From assembly GCA_949317995.1 (NCBI GenBank), contig OX439048.1:68515375-68579374 (forward strand): a stretch of 64,000 bases of DNA. Direction: 5' to 3'. Positions 1-11,589 of this stretch are shown here, piece by piece. The translations under genes were made by a program, and so were the position numbers. Source of the stretch: Acholoe squamosa (lineage: Eukaryota; Annelida; Polychaeta; Phyllodocida; Polynoidae). Position 1 is the first letter of the stretch, and every line of letters starts with the position of its first letter. The notes beneath the pieces were generated by a model. The model did no database searches and was not told the origin of the DNA. It worked only from the letters and a program-made list of their open reading frames with translations.

Positions 1-1290
1 TTAAACAACACATGTGGTGCACGTGGTGCCCTGTGGTCTACCTCCAACCTTACAGGTATAGACCAGCATGACTCCTTAATACAACACACGTGGTGCACGT
101 GGTGTCCTGTGGTCTACCTCCAACCTTACAGGTATAGACCAGCATGTCTCCTTAATACAACACATGTGGTGCACGTGGTGTCATGTGGTCTACCTCTAAC
201 CTTACAGGTATAGACCAGCATGACTCCTTAATACAACACACGTGGTGCACGTGGTGTCATGTGGTCTACCTCCAACCTTACAGGTATAGACCAGCATGTC
301 TCCTTAATACAACACACATGCTGCACATGGTGTCCTGTGGTCTCTCTCCAACCTTACAGGTATAGACCAGCATGACTCCTTAATACAACACACGTGGTGC
401 ACATGGTGTCCTGTGGTCTCTCTCCAACCTTACAGGTATAGACCAGCATGACCCCTTAATACAACACATGTGGTGCACGTGGTGTCCTGTGGTCTACCTC
501 TAACCTTACAGGTACACACCAGCATGTCTCCTTAAACAACACATGTGGTGTACATGGTGTACTGTGGTCTACCTCCAACCTTACAGGTATAGACCAGCAT
601 GACTCCTTAAACAACACATGTGGTGCACGTGGTGTCCTGTGGTCTACCTCTAACCTTACAGGTACACACCAGCATGTCTCCTTAAACAACACATGTGGTG
701 TACGTGGTGTCCTGTGGTCTACCTCCAACCTTACAGGTATAGACCAGCATGACTCCTTAATACAACACACGTGGTGCACATGGTGTCCTGTGGTCTACCT
801 CCAACCTTACAGGTATAGACCAGCATGTCTCCTTAATACAACACATGTGGTGCACGTGGTGTCATGTGGTCTACCTCCAACCTTACAGGTATAGACCAGC
901 ATGACTCCTTAATACAACACACGTGGTGCACGTGGTGTCCTGTGGTCTACCTCCAACCTTACAGGTATAGGCCAGCATGACTCCTTAATACAACACATAT
1001 GGTGCACATGGTGTCATGTGGTCTACCTCCAACCTTACAGGTATAGACCAGCATGACTCCTTAATACAACACATGTGGTGCACGTGGTGTCCTGTGGTCT
1101 ACCTCTAACCTTACAGGTATAGACCAGCATGACTCCTTTAAACAACACCTGTGGTGCACATGGTGTCCTGTGGTCTACCTCTAACCTTACAGGTATAGAC
1201 CAGCATGACTCCTTAATACAACACATGTGGTGCACGTGGTGCCCTGTGGTCTACCTCCAACCTTACAGGTATAGACCAGCATGTCTTCTT
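1..1290. repeat. 76-bp minisatellite, about 17 copies, truncated by window start
   Basis: Head-to-tail copies of a 76-bp unit containing TGGTCTACCTCCAACC, TTACAGGTATAGACCAGC and CATGACTCCTTAATACAA. Spacing is 76 bp where measured (unit junctions at 70 and 146). Copies vary mainly at CATGACTCC/CATGTCTCC and ACATGTGG/ACACGTGG. The array starts before base 1 and ends near 1290 in unique sequence. The open frames across it are repeat artefacts: they have no start context and fall on both strands. Confidence 0.95.
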
Positions 1291-1660
1291 AATGGGACCA
1301 TCCATGCAAATGTGTCTTTATTAGTGCAGGAACAGCAAGTCTAAACATGAAAATATGTGGCTCATTACAGGGTCAGCCTGCCAAAAAGCAAGGGTCTGAC
1401 ATGGCACCAAGCTATAGCTATTGCTGGCTTATATTACCCCAATGATCCCACAAGAATTGGAAGTTATCTTCTGTTCTATGGTATTCATTGATTGAAATAT
1501 TTCATATCCATAGAAATCTTCTCATGGTTTATTACCAAAATAATCTATTTCTTGAGTAGTAGGAACAAAAAATTGACAAGCGTGGGTTAGTATAGTTATT
1601 CAAGCTTAATACTTGATAAGAATATGGAGATATTGTACAGAGTGGCCTAAATACTAAGCT
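1291..1660. other. Unassigned non-coding sequence
   Basis: AT-rich single-copy-looking sequence between the 76-bp array and a hairpin element. I see no exon, RNA or repeat that I can support. Confidence 0.5.
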
Positions 1661-1781
1661 ATTAATGTATTGATATCGTAGGACGAGGTGAGGTTTGCTG
1701 GAAATAATCGCCCGACCGCGCAGCGGGAGGGCGATTATTTCCAGCTAACCTCACCAAGTCCTCGAATATCAATGCATTAAT
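1661..1781. mobile_element. Near-palindromic hairpin element, 53-bp arms
   Basis: The left arm (1661-1713) reads ATTAATGTATTGATATCG through GGAAATAATCGCCC. The right arm (1729-1781) is its reverse complement with several mismatches. The loop is about 15 bases and GC-rich (around 1714-1728). The structure suits a small hairpin MITE or the palindromic end of a larger element. No transposase is present, and the target duplication is not clear. Confidence 0.7.
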
Positions 1782-2037
1782 GCGTTTATCGCACTTATTC
1801 ATACATTATGTATTAATTTCTTACCTAATAACCCCAGAATTAATCCATGAGAAGACATTTTGTAAGTGCATGTGATCCGCTCGGTTTGCCAAGCCAGCGT
1901 AGCCATTGTTTTTACTCCACCCAGCATACCCTCGTCTTTCCAACATCTTTTCGGGTATAATCCAAGCGTGTCAAGCCCTGTTCTTCTAGCAATGCCAAAT
2001 ATACGATCTCTAGTTGGTGTTCGCCTACATTTTGTTT

Positions 2038-2258
2038 CCATTTTCTTCAAAATAAATAAGAATCCATTGATTTTCCATACCGATCCAACGCACACGGCCT
2101 GGTACACGGCCATTGCGTCTTGTTGACAAAGCGGATAGGTGCCTGGATGTAAAAACTAGGTCAGAGACGCATCGAACAAGGAACGGCCGAACGGGGCGGG
2201 TGCCGACTCGTATCGATGTGGAAAATCAATGGATTCTTATTTATTTCGAAGAAAATGG
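2038..2258. repeat. Inverted repeat pair, about 47-bp arms
   Basis: 2038-2084 (CCATTTTCTTCAAAATAAAT onward) is repeated inverted at 2212-2258 (ATCGATGTGGAAAATCAATG onward). About 127 bases of GC-rich sequence separate the arms. Both arms give similar short translations, which explains two facing open frames here. It may be a foldback remnant or an inverted duplication of an old element end. Confidence 0.7.
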
Positions 2259-2416
2259 AGGAATTTGGCATGGCATGTTCATCTAGGATATTTAAGGATG
2301 GTTCTCTGTTAATAACTCCACCAGGCTCCATTGAAATCTATGCTAACGAGGTCTGCAAACATCAGGTATGTGGGAAAAATTTTTCATATCTTCCATGTGT
2401 ATTTGGTTCTACCACT

Positions 2417-2485
2417 GGTCGGCTTGGTATAGTGGACAGCGAGCTCGCCTCCTGCCCCAGCGGCCGGGCATCGATTCCCCGTTGA
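2417..2485 (+). other. tRNA-like sequence (tRNA pseudogene or SINE head)
   Basis: GGCTTGGTATAGTGGACAGC resembles a tRNA D-arm/A-box. About 40 bases later, GGGCATCGATTCCCCG resembles a T-arm/B-box (GGTTCGATTCC type). The middle contains CTCGCCTCCTGCC, similar to the anticodon region of glycine or glutamate tRNAs. The acceptor stem does not pair well and the B-box is degenerate, so a functional tRNA is unlikely. A tRNA-derived SINE 5' part or a pseudogene fits better. Confidence 0.4.
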
Positions 2486-2984
2486 ACTTTAACGGTTTTA
2501 ACTGGAAAACTATGGTGAGGGTGGCTTCATATCCTTCTCCAATTTATTAACTTGCTCAGGTTCTAACCAAGATCGTCTTAGAAAAAAAAAAGGACTCTGA
2601 GAGTGCGGTTATACCCCGATAACGGAACAGGGTTATGACCAAAAAGGCACTGTAGAGGCCAGAATCATGAGATAATTTCAATTAATTGCAAATAGAATGT
2701 TTAGATGCTATGGCAACCAAACTGGACCTGATATCTCATGTCTGAGCTGAAAAACTAAATCATTCAGTAAATATGATAAGAGGCCCATATCATAACAGAA
2801 GATGGGACTAGCATACGGTATTCAACAACAGAGTGATATACCTGAAAAATTCATAGAAAATTGTCAAATAGTTCTGGGCACCAAAAGGTTAATTTCATCA
2901 CCTCTTTACCCCTGGCCCTAATTTGAGACAATCACATATTTGAATACTCTGTTCAGTGCTTAAGGTTGATTTCAATAGCCCTAC

Positions 2985-3105
2985 ACCCCCCGCGTTTATT
3001 AGAGACCGGCGCTTGTTAGAGACCGGCGCTTATTAGAGACCGGCGCTTATTAGAGACCGGTGCTTATTTGAGACCCCGGCGCTTAAATGGGCCACTGAGT
3101 TTCTG
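2985..3105. repeat. 17-bp tandem repeat within a family-G (GCGCTTATT) element end
   Basis: Five or so copies of AGAGACCGGCGCTTATT at 17-bp spacing (3001, 3018, 3035, 3052), ending in GCGCTTAAATGGGCCACT. The same words form the ends of the family-G MITEs at 26532 and 35926, so this is probably a degraded relative with an expanded internal motif. Confidence 0.65.
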
Positions 3106-3109
3106 GAGA

Positions 3110-5260
3110 CGCTATAAGCTGCACCAGTGGACTGGTATGGTCTAAAAGCCATGGCTTATTCGCGGGGTTATGCAGTATCATCTGAAGATGGTTTTATCCA
3201 TTTATTTTTGCACTACAAACGCACGTTCCTTTGTTAAGGCCTGGGTTGGAATCTTGGTGGTCAATGAAATAGCTTGGAAAGCTTATATTAACTGGCCCAG
3301 TAATGTCTTATCCAGAATCTTTTACTTTTATGCCTCTCAGGCCCCTCAAATCTCTCTGAGAGTCAATTCCCAGAGCGGGTATCGGTCTGTGCGCTCTCCG
3401 TAGATTTCATCGATTTCTAGCATTGACATGGAGGTATGGTCCTTTCCCATAGAAAAAATGTTTACAGGGCCAAGAAATTTGACATGCTGATAGCCAAGAG
3501 GCACCACCTGAGGTGCTGAGTGTTATTCTCTCTCTAGGTGCTATAATTCACAGAAATATCTGGCTAAAATGTATGAAAAACCCTTAGAAATATAATGTTA
3601 TAAAGGAATAAATTCAACAAAATGCATCTTAACTCCATGTGTAATGGCTTAGATGGCCCTATTTACACATTATTCAAGCTCCCCCATGTGAGGACGAAAA
3701 AAAAAAACCAGATATGGTGAATACAAGGACATTTTTTTAAGTGTCAGTAGACATTCATTGGCTGCATAGCTCGGGGAGAGAAAAATGATGTTTTCCCCCG
3801 ATGCATGAAAAGGCCTCCCATAGAGCACTGAGAATGATAAAAATAGATGGAAACAGCTGAGAATGTAAAATTTAGGTCATTCTGACCCTGAAAACCATAA
3901 TTTTGGTTACCTGGCACCCCCAAGAGTGAAGTATCAGGCTTGCGGATTGACACCAGAATATTTCTCATAAACCTCTCCAAGGCTGAAACTCCGCTACTAC
4001 GATTTTCAGTGATTTCTTATTAATTTTATTGATTCCCTTGCCCTTTCTCACCATAACATTGTCAAACTGACTTACCCTAAGCAAAATAAACACATTTTAG
4101 CGAAATTTGACAAACTTGGTAGAAGGCCCTATATAGCCTGTAGAGGCTGCAGGACACTAATTAATTTCTCACTGTTGGCTTATATAGCATATGGGCGAAA
4201 ATAAAATATTTGTGCGAATTTCTGGGCTTAGCCACTGTTATTTTCATGTAGGCACACATTTTTCCCATTAATTTAGGGCCATGAGATGTGGTACAATGTA
4301 ATTAACTTTTCTGCTATCGGCCGTAGAGTGCGGACATACCCAGATTTGGTGGTTTTGCAGTGAATGATTACAATAAATTCTGTAATTGAAAAGAGTGCAC
4401 CCCCCTCAACTTACCCTCAAATATCAGCCTTAATAACACTCAAATCGATTAATATACATCCTAAGGATTAATTTGATGCCTGGTTTGCCTACCCACTGTC
4501 AGATTTTAGACCAATAATCATTGTACAACACCCTTCAGTGCGGACCTACAAAGTGTCTCCTGCTGCCACCTCCCGTCAATTGGTGTTCTGCAACCTGTTA
4601 CCAGACACCACTTTAAGTTCTTTTGATACAATAATTCCTCAATTTACCACCAGATGGGGTGTGGTCCCATTTCCGGAAGGAGTGCTATTGCTACTTCCGG
4701 TGTCTGATGTAACAGTCAGTTCATGTTTCACCAAGTAATAGTAGTTCACAGGTGGTGGATTTAATTGTCTCTGTAATTGATATTTCAGACTACAGACCAA
4801 TGAATATGCTATATGTGTTCGGAAAGGTGTCTTTAACTGTGTTTGCATGGTCTTTGTCATTGATATTTCAAGCTAAAGGCAATAAGTATGCATGGTATTT
4901 ACGTGGTCCGAAAATGCAGACCATTGGGTAAATGAGTTGGATAGGTTTTTGATTTTAATTTTCAACATATATAGCATTGAACCTACCAAAACATTTGTTT
5001 GCAATATTTGGTATTGTCTCATAAAGCTTCAAATACATAATTTTGATTGATCAAAGGGAATGCAAGGTGTACGATAATAACATTACATTTCTGGGGTCAG
5101 GCTCTGCTTAGGATTAAGTAGTTATAGCTGAAACGTTGCCTGTTCTGGTCCCATCTGACATTCTGTATTACGTAAAAAACAAAAGGAGTGTATTTTGCAT
5201 ATTCTACTCCGGTTGGAAAACATTCCTGTACGGTAATGTGAACATAGTAAACGACCCCTA
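3110..5260. other. Unassigned AT-rich non-coding stretch
   Basis: No exon with both splice signals, RNA gene or clear repeat was found. ETS-like CCGGAAG/CTTCCGG words occur around 4673 and 4695. A CTCF-like CCACCAGATGGGG lies near 4650. These are isolated and not enough for a promoter call. Confidence 0.4.
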
Positions 5261-5263
5261 TCT

Positions 5264-5795
5264 ACACTGTAAAAAAATAACTGTTGAATCTACCAGGGAT
5301 CCTTGTAAAACGGAACAGTGAACCATAAGGACTCAGTATGGAGGCCTAGTGGAGCCACCATTTTGAATTTCGCTGGTTGAGGTAAAAACCACTGATAAGA
5401 CATACCATGATGGGTACCATGTCCCTGGTTAACACACACTTCCAGGGACATGCTGGTCCCATGTTATCAGTTCTTATCAGTGTGTGTTGCCGGAACTAGC
5501 TCCAGTCCAGCCAGTGGCCACATAAGGGCTGACCCGGGATACATTATCAACCAATGGGATAATTCCCTCCATTTACTGCAGAATATTTTGGGTACATTAT
5601 GTAACACGAAGTACCCATCATGCGGGTAGTTATTAGTGCTAATCTTGCCAGTTCCCAGGTCAAGCAATGGCAGACACACTGGACCTCAATACTGAGCCCC
5701 ATACAGGGAGCCAGTGTAGTTTTTACAAGAAGCTTCAGGTGGCAGTGCGAGGAATCCATCGTTTTTACCTGAGGTGTGGTAGACCTAGATCTCCT
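5264..5795 (+). mobile_element. Family-A MITE copy 1, split by a nested element
   Basis: The 5' part (5264-5327) begins CACTGTAAAAAAATAACTG and continues TTGAATCTACCAGGGATCC. The 3' part (about 5701-5795) resumes with GGGAGCCAGTGTAGTTTTTA and GGTGGCAGTGC. Removing 5328-5699 restores the order seen in complete copies at 7553 and 62774. Family A is a non-autonomous DNA transposon of about 200-230 bp with CACTGTAAAAA ends. It encodes no protein. Confidence 0.8.
5328..5699. mobile_element. Element nested in family-A copy 1
   Basis: The left end is AAGGACTCAGTATGGAGGCC. The right end, read on the minus strand, is GGGCTCAGTATTGAGGTCC, so the element has imperfect inverted ends of about 20 bp. CATA flanks both sides (5324-5327 and 5700-5703), giving a possible 4-bp target duplication. 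The interior shares words with 5840-5950 (CACTGCAG, GGTACCCATC, AACTGC), so part of it is repeated just downstream. Superfamily unknown. Confidence 0.65.
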
Positions 5796-5799
5796 GAAA

Positions 5800-7550
5800 T
5801 ACTGCTTGGAGGTTATTTTCCTATACCGACTTAGCTGGTTTGATTATCAGCCAATGAAATAACATAACACCAATTATTCACTGCAGTCCTCTCGGGGGCA
5901 GGTGGTACCCATCTTATAACTGCTATCAATGATAACTGCTGGTAATCACCTTCTCCTTGGGCAATCCGCTACCTCGGTATAGGATCTATCAGCATTATCC
6001 TGGGCTTGTTTGAGGAATGGGAAATTGAGGCTATGCATTTGTGTCAACATTTCCAACAACAATCCCAGCAAATTGTCGTGAGTCCTCGTCAATCTGTGTG
6101 AAGTGGCTCACCCATGTCGCTAGATGGAACACGACATCGTTATAGAACAAGATCACCAGGAATAGCTATTGCTATGCCACATGAGTCTAACACACATTGG
6201 CGAAAGATGACGGGATGAGTTATCACTTAAAAAGGAGTCACCATTGATGACCCATCATGGCGACAGATGACGACAATTTGCTGGGATGTCTGCACAATCA
6301 AGCCCAATCCGCACTTAAAAGAATTCCCTTTGACGTGAGGTGCAGTGTATTGCTACAGACATGTATGGTAACTGAACAGTGCAAAACAAAAAAAAAACTA
6401 TTGTATCATTCTACCATCATTCAGCCGTTCTTGTACTGTGCCCTGAGATCATTGCTACTTCCGGCCCGTAATGTGTCTCGCTGATTTACTGCGCGTTCCT
6501 TATTTATACCACCTTTTTCCCATTTATCCCTCTTCTTTGGTTATCTATTCCCTAATATCCCAATCCAGTCAGCTTTTAGAACTGATAAAGGGTCCTGCTG
6601 CATCAAATAGATACCAGTTTTCAGATGCCAGTATGTGAGGGAAGAATAAACCTGTACTGCAGATCTCAAGTACTCCCCAACAAGCCAGAGATCATGTATG
6701 TAAGAGGGGGGGGGCTACGACTAGCTGGATTGTTGTTCACAATCCCTTTACTATATAAAAGAATTCCACAGATCCCTTATTGCGACAAGGCAACTCGATT
6801 TCTGACTCGATGGTAGATCATATCAGTGATACTGGGTCAGGAGCTGTCAGGCTGGCAGTGCTCAGTGACCTATTTCACAACCACCATGTACGAGTAAGAT
6901 TGGTGTAAGAGCAAGAGCACTCCTATGGTCATTCTAAGATTGATCTTAGGCTTCTTAGGCTTAGGGGAAGTGTTTCAAAACTAAATGGGGAGTGAAACTT
7001 ACTAGTAAAGGGTCAATGTAAGAGTGACTTATGACCAACATAAAGTAGCTGATTTATGTGGAAGGTCGAGGGTACACATAAATGTGAAAAATCCTATCAA
7101 CAAGTGAAATCCCACAATATTTTCTAATGCATGAAGTCAGGCATATATCAAATGGAAATTCCCCCTTTTAATACCATTTTCTATCATGGAATAATGAAGT
7201 AAAGCCATATTCTGCACCTAGGTGATTGATCTTACTAGCCGGATAATTGGCCTGTGAGTGACCTTACAATTGATCTTGATTACTGCTACTAATTGACAGC
7301 TGTTTCTATAGCACCAGTCTTATGTTCTAATAGGAGTGACAGCTTGTTCTGAAACACTTGTAGTCATTCCTAAATGACTGATCTTAAGTGATCACTCTTA
7401 GAGTGAAAAGATTGATCTTAAATAAAGAGTGCTTATGAAACAGGTCTCAGAGAATTAAATCATCTAAAAAACAGTTCTTCCAGTGTGCCTTCTTCTATAA
7501 CAGAACGAACTACAGTGTGGCTCATTTAAGACATGATGATTTTCTAGAGT
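5800..7550. other. Mostly unassigned; one first-exon-like ORF
   Basis: 5840-5950 resembles the interior of the nested element at 5328-5699. From 6257, ATG GCG ACA GAT opens 26 codons followed by GAC|GTGAGG, a usable splice donor (6334/6335), with a purine-rich start context. This could be a first exon but has no other support. The rest is AT-rich with nothing recognisable. Confidence 0.3.
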
Positions 7551-7552
7551 TC

Positions 7553-7757
7553 TGCACTGTTACTGTTGAATCTACGAGGGATCCTTGTAAAACTGAACAG
7601 TGAACCGCCGTAATTATACAACAGGGAGCCACTGTAGTTTTTACAAGCTCCAGTTGGAACCTCTGTGAATATAACGACATCTCTGTGTAAATAACAATAG
7701 ATCCCTGGCATATTTGGGATGAGGAATCGTTCATTATTTTGACAATATTACAGTGTG
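7553..7757 (+). mobile_element. Family-A MITE copy 2
   Basis: Runs from CACTGTTACTGTTGAATC through GGGAGCCACTGTAGTTTTTA to TTACAGTGTG. It is nearly full length, with a shortened 5' end. No coding capacity. Confidence 0.85.
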
Positions 7758-8071
7758 TTCACAAGGACAAAGCAGTGTTTTCTTTTCTGAGACAAAGACA
7801 AGGTGAATCATTACAAAGACAGGATCCTCCATTACACTTTGGGATCAGAATGCAGAAAGGCAGTTTTGTTGAAGCACTACCAACTCACAATCATAAGGAA
7901 GTGACAATCTTTAAGTCACTCAATTGTTTTTGTATAACAAAAAAGATTCCTGTCTACTGAGAACTGAGAATGATACTCTCCACTTCCTTTAGTTCTGTGT
8001 TCTCAGTAAGTGTAGGCATAGATACATGTTAGTGCATGAGTACCTAAGGAGGGCAAGGTGGTATGATTGCA

Positions 8072-8437
8072 CAGGAGCGTGTTGCTCCTATGGTAAAAAG
8101 AGCTGTCAGTAGGTACCCTCTTTTCAAAAGAAGTCACGCTCTGCTTCACCATTCAACTTGCACTCACCACATTAGTCTGAAAAGTCACCTGCCTTGTTTA
8201 AAACAGAGAGAGCTGCACTATCAGGTACCTACTCATGTTACACACTCTATAGTATATAATACTGACTGACTTCTCCCAACTAGGTACCTTCTCAAATCCT
8301 CCTGTTTTAGCACCATACTTGAATGACCACTTGTGAGCAACAAAAGGTACAAGTTATAGCTACATGAAAACAAAGGACTGAAAATGAGGGCATTTTTAGC
8401 CAGCTCTTCCTTTTACAATAGGAGCAACACCCTCCTG
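8072..8437 (+). mobile_element. Family-B MITE copy 1
   Basis: A 366-bp element. Left end CAGGAGCGTGTTGCTCCTAT; right end, on the minus strand, CAGGAGGGTGTTGCTCCTAT. The inverted similarity extends through AAAGAGCTG and CCCTCTTTTC. Further copies are at 43483 and, inverted and internally deleted, at 32905. It interrupts family-D sequence. A target duplication could not be defined. The first 14 bases are shared with family C, so the two probably used related transposases. Confidence 0.85.
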
Positions 8438-8493
8438 AGCCACTACAATTTGAAAGCCTCAAATTGGAGCGGATGATCACAGGTAGTGTCCTA

Positions 8494-8762
8494 TTGATTG
8501 ATTGATTTGTGTTTTACAGCACTTTAGCGGCACTAAGTGGCTATCTCGTGCTTCACAGGTTGATAATTTAACAGAGGAATGTGTCAGTGCCCGCGCATAT
8601 GTGCACCACACACATCCTGAGGGGATAGGAAAGAGGAGATATAGACCCTTTTAAGTGGGCTAGGGAAGCCTGTGTCCTGCTTTTGGTACTCTTTGGACCA
8701 GGCTGATCAGTACATAAGCCGGGGCGGAATTTGTTGACCCTCCAAGCCCCATTTGGAGGGAT
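8494..8762 (-). mobile_element. SINE with (CAAT)n tail and 13-bp target duplication
   Basis: AGGTAGTGTCCTA is present at 8481-8493 and again at 8763-8775, flanking 269 bp. Read on the minus strand, the insert ends in ACACAAATCAATCAATCAAT, a short-repeat tail typical of SINEs mobilised by LINE machinery. The internal word TAGCCCACTTAAAAGGG is shared with the insert at 58644-58751. It interrupts the family-D MITE before the minisatellite. The open frame over it is incidental. Confidence 0.85.
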
Positions 8763-8775
8763 AGGTAGTGTCCTA

Positions 8776-11273
8776 TGATTGCCCTGTACACTCAGCACTT
8801 AATGTAGTAATTACATAGGGTTTGTAGGACTGTCGTACCAGAGCACTACAACTGCTCTGTACACTCAGCACTTAATGTAGTAATTACATAGATTTCAGTA
8901 GTGCTGTCGTACCAGACCACTACGACTGCTCTGTACAATCAGCACTTAATGTAGTAATTACATAGATTTCAGTAGTGCTGTCGTACCAGACCACTACGAC
9001 TGCTCTGTACACTCAGTACTTAATGTAGTAATTACATAGATTTCAGTAGTGCTGTCGTACCAGAGCACTACGACTGCTCTGTACAATCAGCACTTAATGT
9101 AGTTATTACATAGGGTTTGTAGGGCTGTCGTACCAGAGCACTACGACTGCTCTGTACAATCAGCACTTAATGTAGTAATTACATAGGGTTTGTAGGGCTG
9201 TCGTACCAGAGCACTACGACTGCTCTGTACAATCAGCACTTAATGTAGTAATTACATAGATTTCAGTAGGGCTGCCGTACCAGAGCACTACGACTGCTCT
9301 GTACAATCAGCACTTAATGTAGTAATTACAAAGATTTCAGTAGTGCTGTCGTACCAGAGCACTACGACTACTCTGTACAATCAGCACTTAATGTAGTAAT
9401 TACATAGATTTCAGTAGGGCTGCCGTACCAGAGCACTACGACTGCTCTGTACAATCAGCACTTAATGTAGTAATTACATAGATTTCAGTAGGGCTGTCGT
9501 ACCAGAGCACTACGACTGCTCTGTACAATCAGCACTTAATGTAGTAATTACATAGATTTCAGTAGTGCTGTCGTACCAGAGCCATACGACTGTCTGTACA
9601 ATCAGCACTTAATGTAGTAATTACATAGATTTCAGTAGTGCTGTCGTACCAGAGCACTACGACTGTCTGTACAATCAGCACTTAATGTAGTAATTACATA
9701 GATTTCAGTAGGGCTGTCGTACCAGAGCACTACGACTGTCTGTACAATCAGCACTTAATGTGAAAATGACATAGATTTCAGTAGTGCTGTCGTACAAGTG
9801 CAATCATTAGTGACCACCCTTTTGCATCTTTAATTCTCTGCATAAAGGTGAAAGGTCCAAAGCTTGAAGGCCATGTATAGACTAAATGGTAAAAAAACTG
9901 TAGTTGGAATAACGGCGCAATCCTTGTCCCAAAAATTAAGTTGCCAGTGATCTGTCATTATTTTCACAGTGATTCCTTGTATGACTGTACTGCCAATTAC
10001 ATAGATTTCAGTAGGGCTCTCGTACCAGACCACTAGGACTGCTCTGTACAATCAGCACTTAATGTAGTAATTACATAGGGTTTATAGGACTGTCGTACCA
10101 GAGCACTACGACTGCTCTGTACAATCAGCACTTAATGTGAAAATTACATAGATTTCAGTAGGGCTGCCGTACCAGAGCACTACGACTGCTCTGTACAATC
10201 AGCACTTAATGTAGTAATTACAAAGATTTCAGTAGTGCTGTCGTACCAGAGCACTACGACTACTCTGTACAATCAGCACTTAATGTAGTAATTACATAGA
10301 TTTCAGTAGGGCTGCCGTACCAGAGCACTACGACTGCTCTGTACAATCAGCACTTAATGTAGTAATTACATAGATTTCAGTAGGGCTGTCGTACCAGAGC
10401 ACTACGACTGTCTGTACAATCAGCACTTAATGTAGTAATTACATAGATTTCAGTAGTGCTGTCGTACCAGAGCACTACGACTGTCTGTACAATCAGCACT
10501 TAATGTAGTAATTACATAGATTTCAGTAGTGCTGTCGTACCAGAGCACTACGACTGCTCTGTACAATCAGCACTTAATGTAGTAATTACATAGATTTCAG
10601 TAGTGCTGTCGTACCAGAGCACTACGACTGTCTGTACAATCAGCACTTAATGTAGTAATTACATAGATTTCAGTAGGGCTGTCGTACCAGAGCACTACGA
10701 CTGCTCTGTACAATCAGCACTTAATGTAGTAATTACATAGATTTCAGTAGTGCTGTCGTACCAGAGCACTACGACTGCTCTGTACAATCAGCACTTAATG
10801 TAGTAATTACATAGATTTCAGTAGTGCTGTCGTACCAGAGCACTACGACTGTCTGTACAATCAGCACTTAATGTAGTAATTACATAGATTTCAGTAGGGC
10901 TGTCGTACCAGAGCACTACGACTGCTCTGTACAATCAGCACTTAATGTAGTAATTACATAGATTTCAGTAGGGCTCTCGTACCAGACCACTAGGACTGCT
11001 CTGTACAATCAGCACTTAATGTAGTAATTACATAGGGTTTATAGGACTGTCGTACCAGAGCACTACGACTGCTCTGTACAATCAGCACTTAATGTGAAAA
11101 TTACATAGATTTCAGTAGTGCTGTCATACCAGAGCACTACGACTGCTCTGTACAATCAGTACTTAATGTAGTAATTACATAGGGTTTGGTAGGACTGTCG
11201 TACCAGAGCACTACGACTGTCTGTACAATCAGCACTTAATGTGAAAATGACATAGATTTCAGTAGTGCTGTCG
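8776..11273. repeat. 74-bp minisatellite derived from the family-D MITE core
   Basis: Over 30 copies of a 74-bp unit (72-bp variants lack two bases in CTGCTCTG) containing CTGTACAATCAGCACTTAAT, GTAGTAATTACATAGATT and GCTGTCGTACCAGAGCAC. Spacing is 74 bp where measured (8929, 9003). The same module occurs once in the family-D copies at 18110 and 25610. The array is broken at about 9790-9995 by non-array sequence that recurs at 11271-11476, an internal duplication offset by 1481 bp. Confidence 0.95.
9889..9995 (-). mobile_element. Truncated family-A MITE (copy 3) inside the minisatellite
   Basis: TAAAAAAACTGTAGTTGG through GACTGTACTGCCA matches the first part of copy 4 at 11369-11476, then drops straight back into 74-bp units at ATTACATAGATTTCAG. 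The stretch 9760-9995 repeats as 11241-11476, so this half-copy came from local duplication and not from transposition. Confidence 0.85.
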
Positions 11274-11368
11274 TACAAGTGCAATCATTAGTGACCACCC
11301 TTTTGCATCTTTAATTCTCTGCATAAAGGTGAAAGGTCCAAAGCTTGAAGGCCATGTATAGACTAAAT

Positions 11369-11589
11369 GGTAAAAAAACTGTAGTTGGAATAACGGCGCA
11401 ATCCTTGTCCCAAAAATTAAGTTGCCAGTGATCTGTCATTATTTTCACAGTGATTCCTTGTATGACTGTACTGCCACCTGGGGCTTCTTATAAAAACTAC
11501 GCTGGTTCACTGGAATGTGATAATGGTGGTTGACTGTTCAGTTTTCCAAGGATCTTTGATAGATTCGACAGTTATTTTTTTACAGTGTA
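11369..11589 (-). mobile_element. Family-A MITE copy 4 at the array's right edge
   Basis: Reverse orientation. GACTGTTCAGTTTTCCAAGG and AGATTCGACAGTTATTTTTT precede the TTACAGTGTAG end. It marks the right end of the family-D/minisatellite complex. Confidence 0.85.

Larger units (their letters stand above)
8035..11345 (+). mobile_element. Family-D MITE (copy 1), massively expanded and nested
   Basis: Compared with copy 2 (18011-18273), the blocks appear in order. AAGGTGGTATGATTGCA lies at about 8054-8071. CCACTACAATTTGAAAG lies just after 8438. GATCACAGGTAGTGTCCTA precedes the SINE. CAGCACTTAATG is the core, and GTCGTAC, AGTGC and CACCC close it near 11290. A family-B MITE and a SINE are inserted into it. 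Its central module of about 74 bp has been amplified into a 2.5-kb minisatellite. The far right inverted end is too degraded to place. No transposase. Confidence 0.75.

Noticed and set aside
2417..2485. Functional tRNA gene
   Set aside because: The B-box is degenerate and the acceptor stem does not pair, so a pseudogene or SINE head is more likely.
8776..11273. CRISPR array (regular repeats with palindromic parts)
   Set aside because: The genome is eukaryotic, the repeat units abut without unique spacers, and the unit derives from a MITE core.
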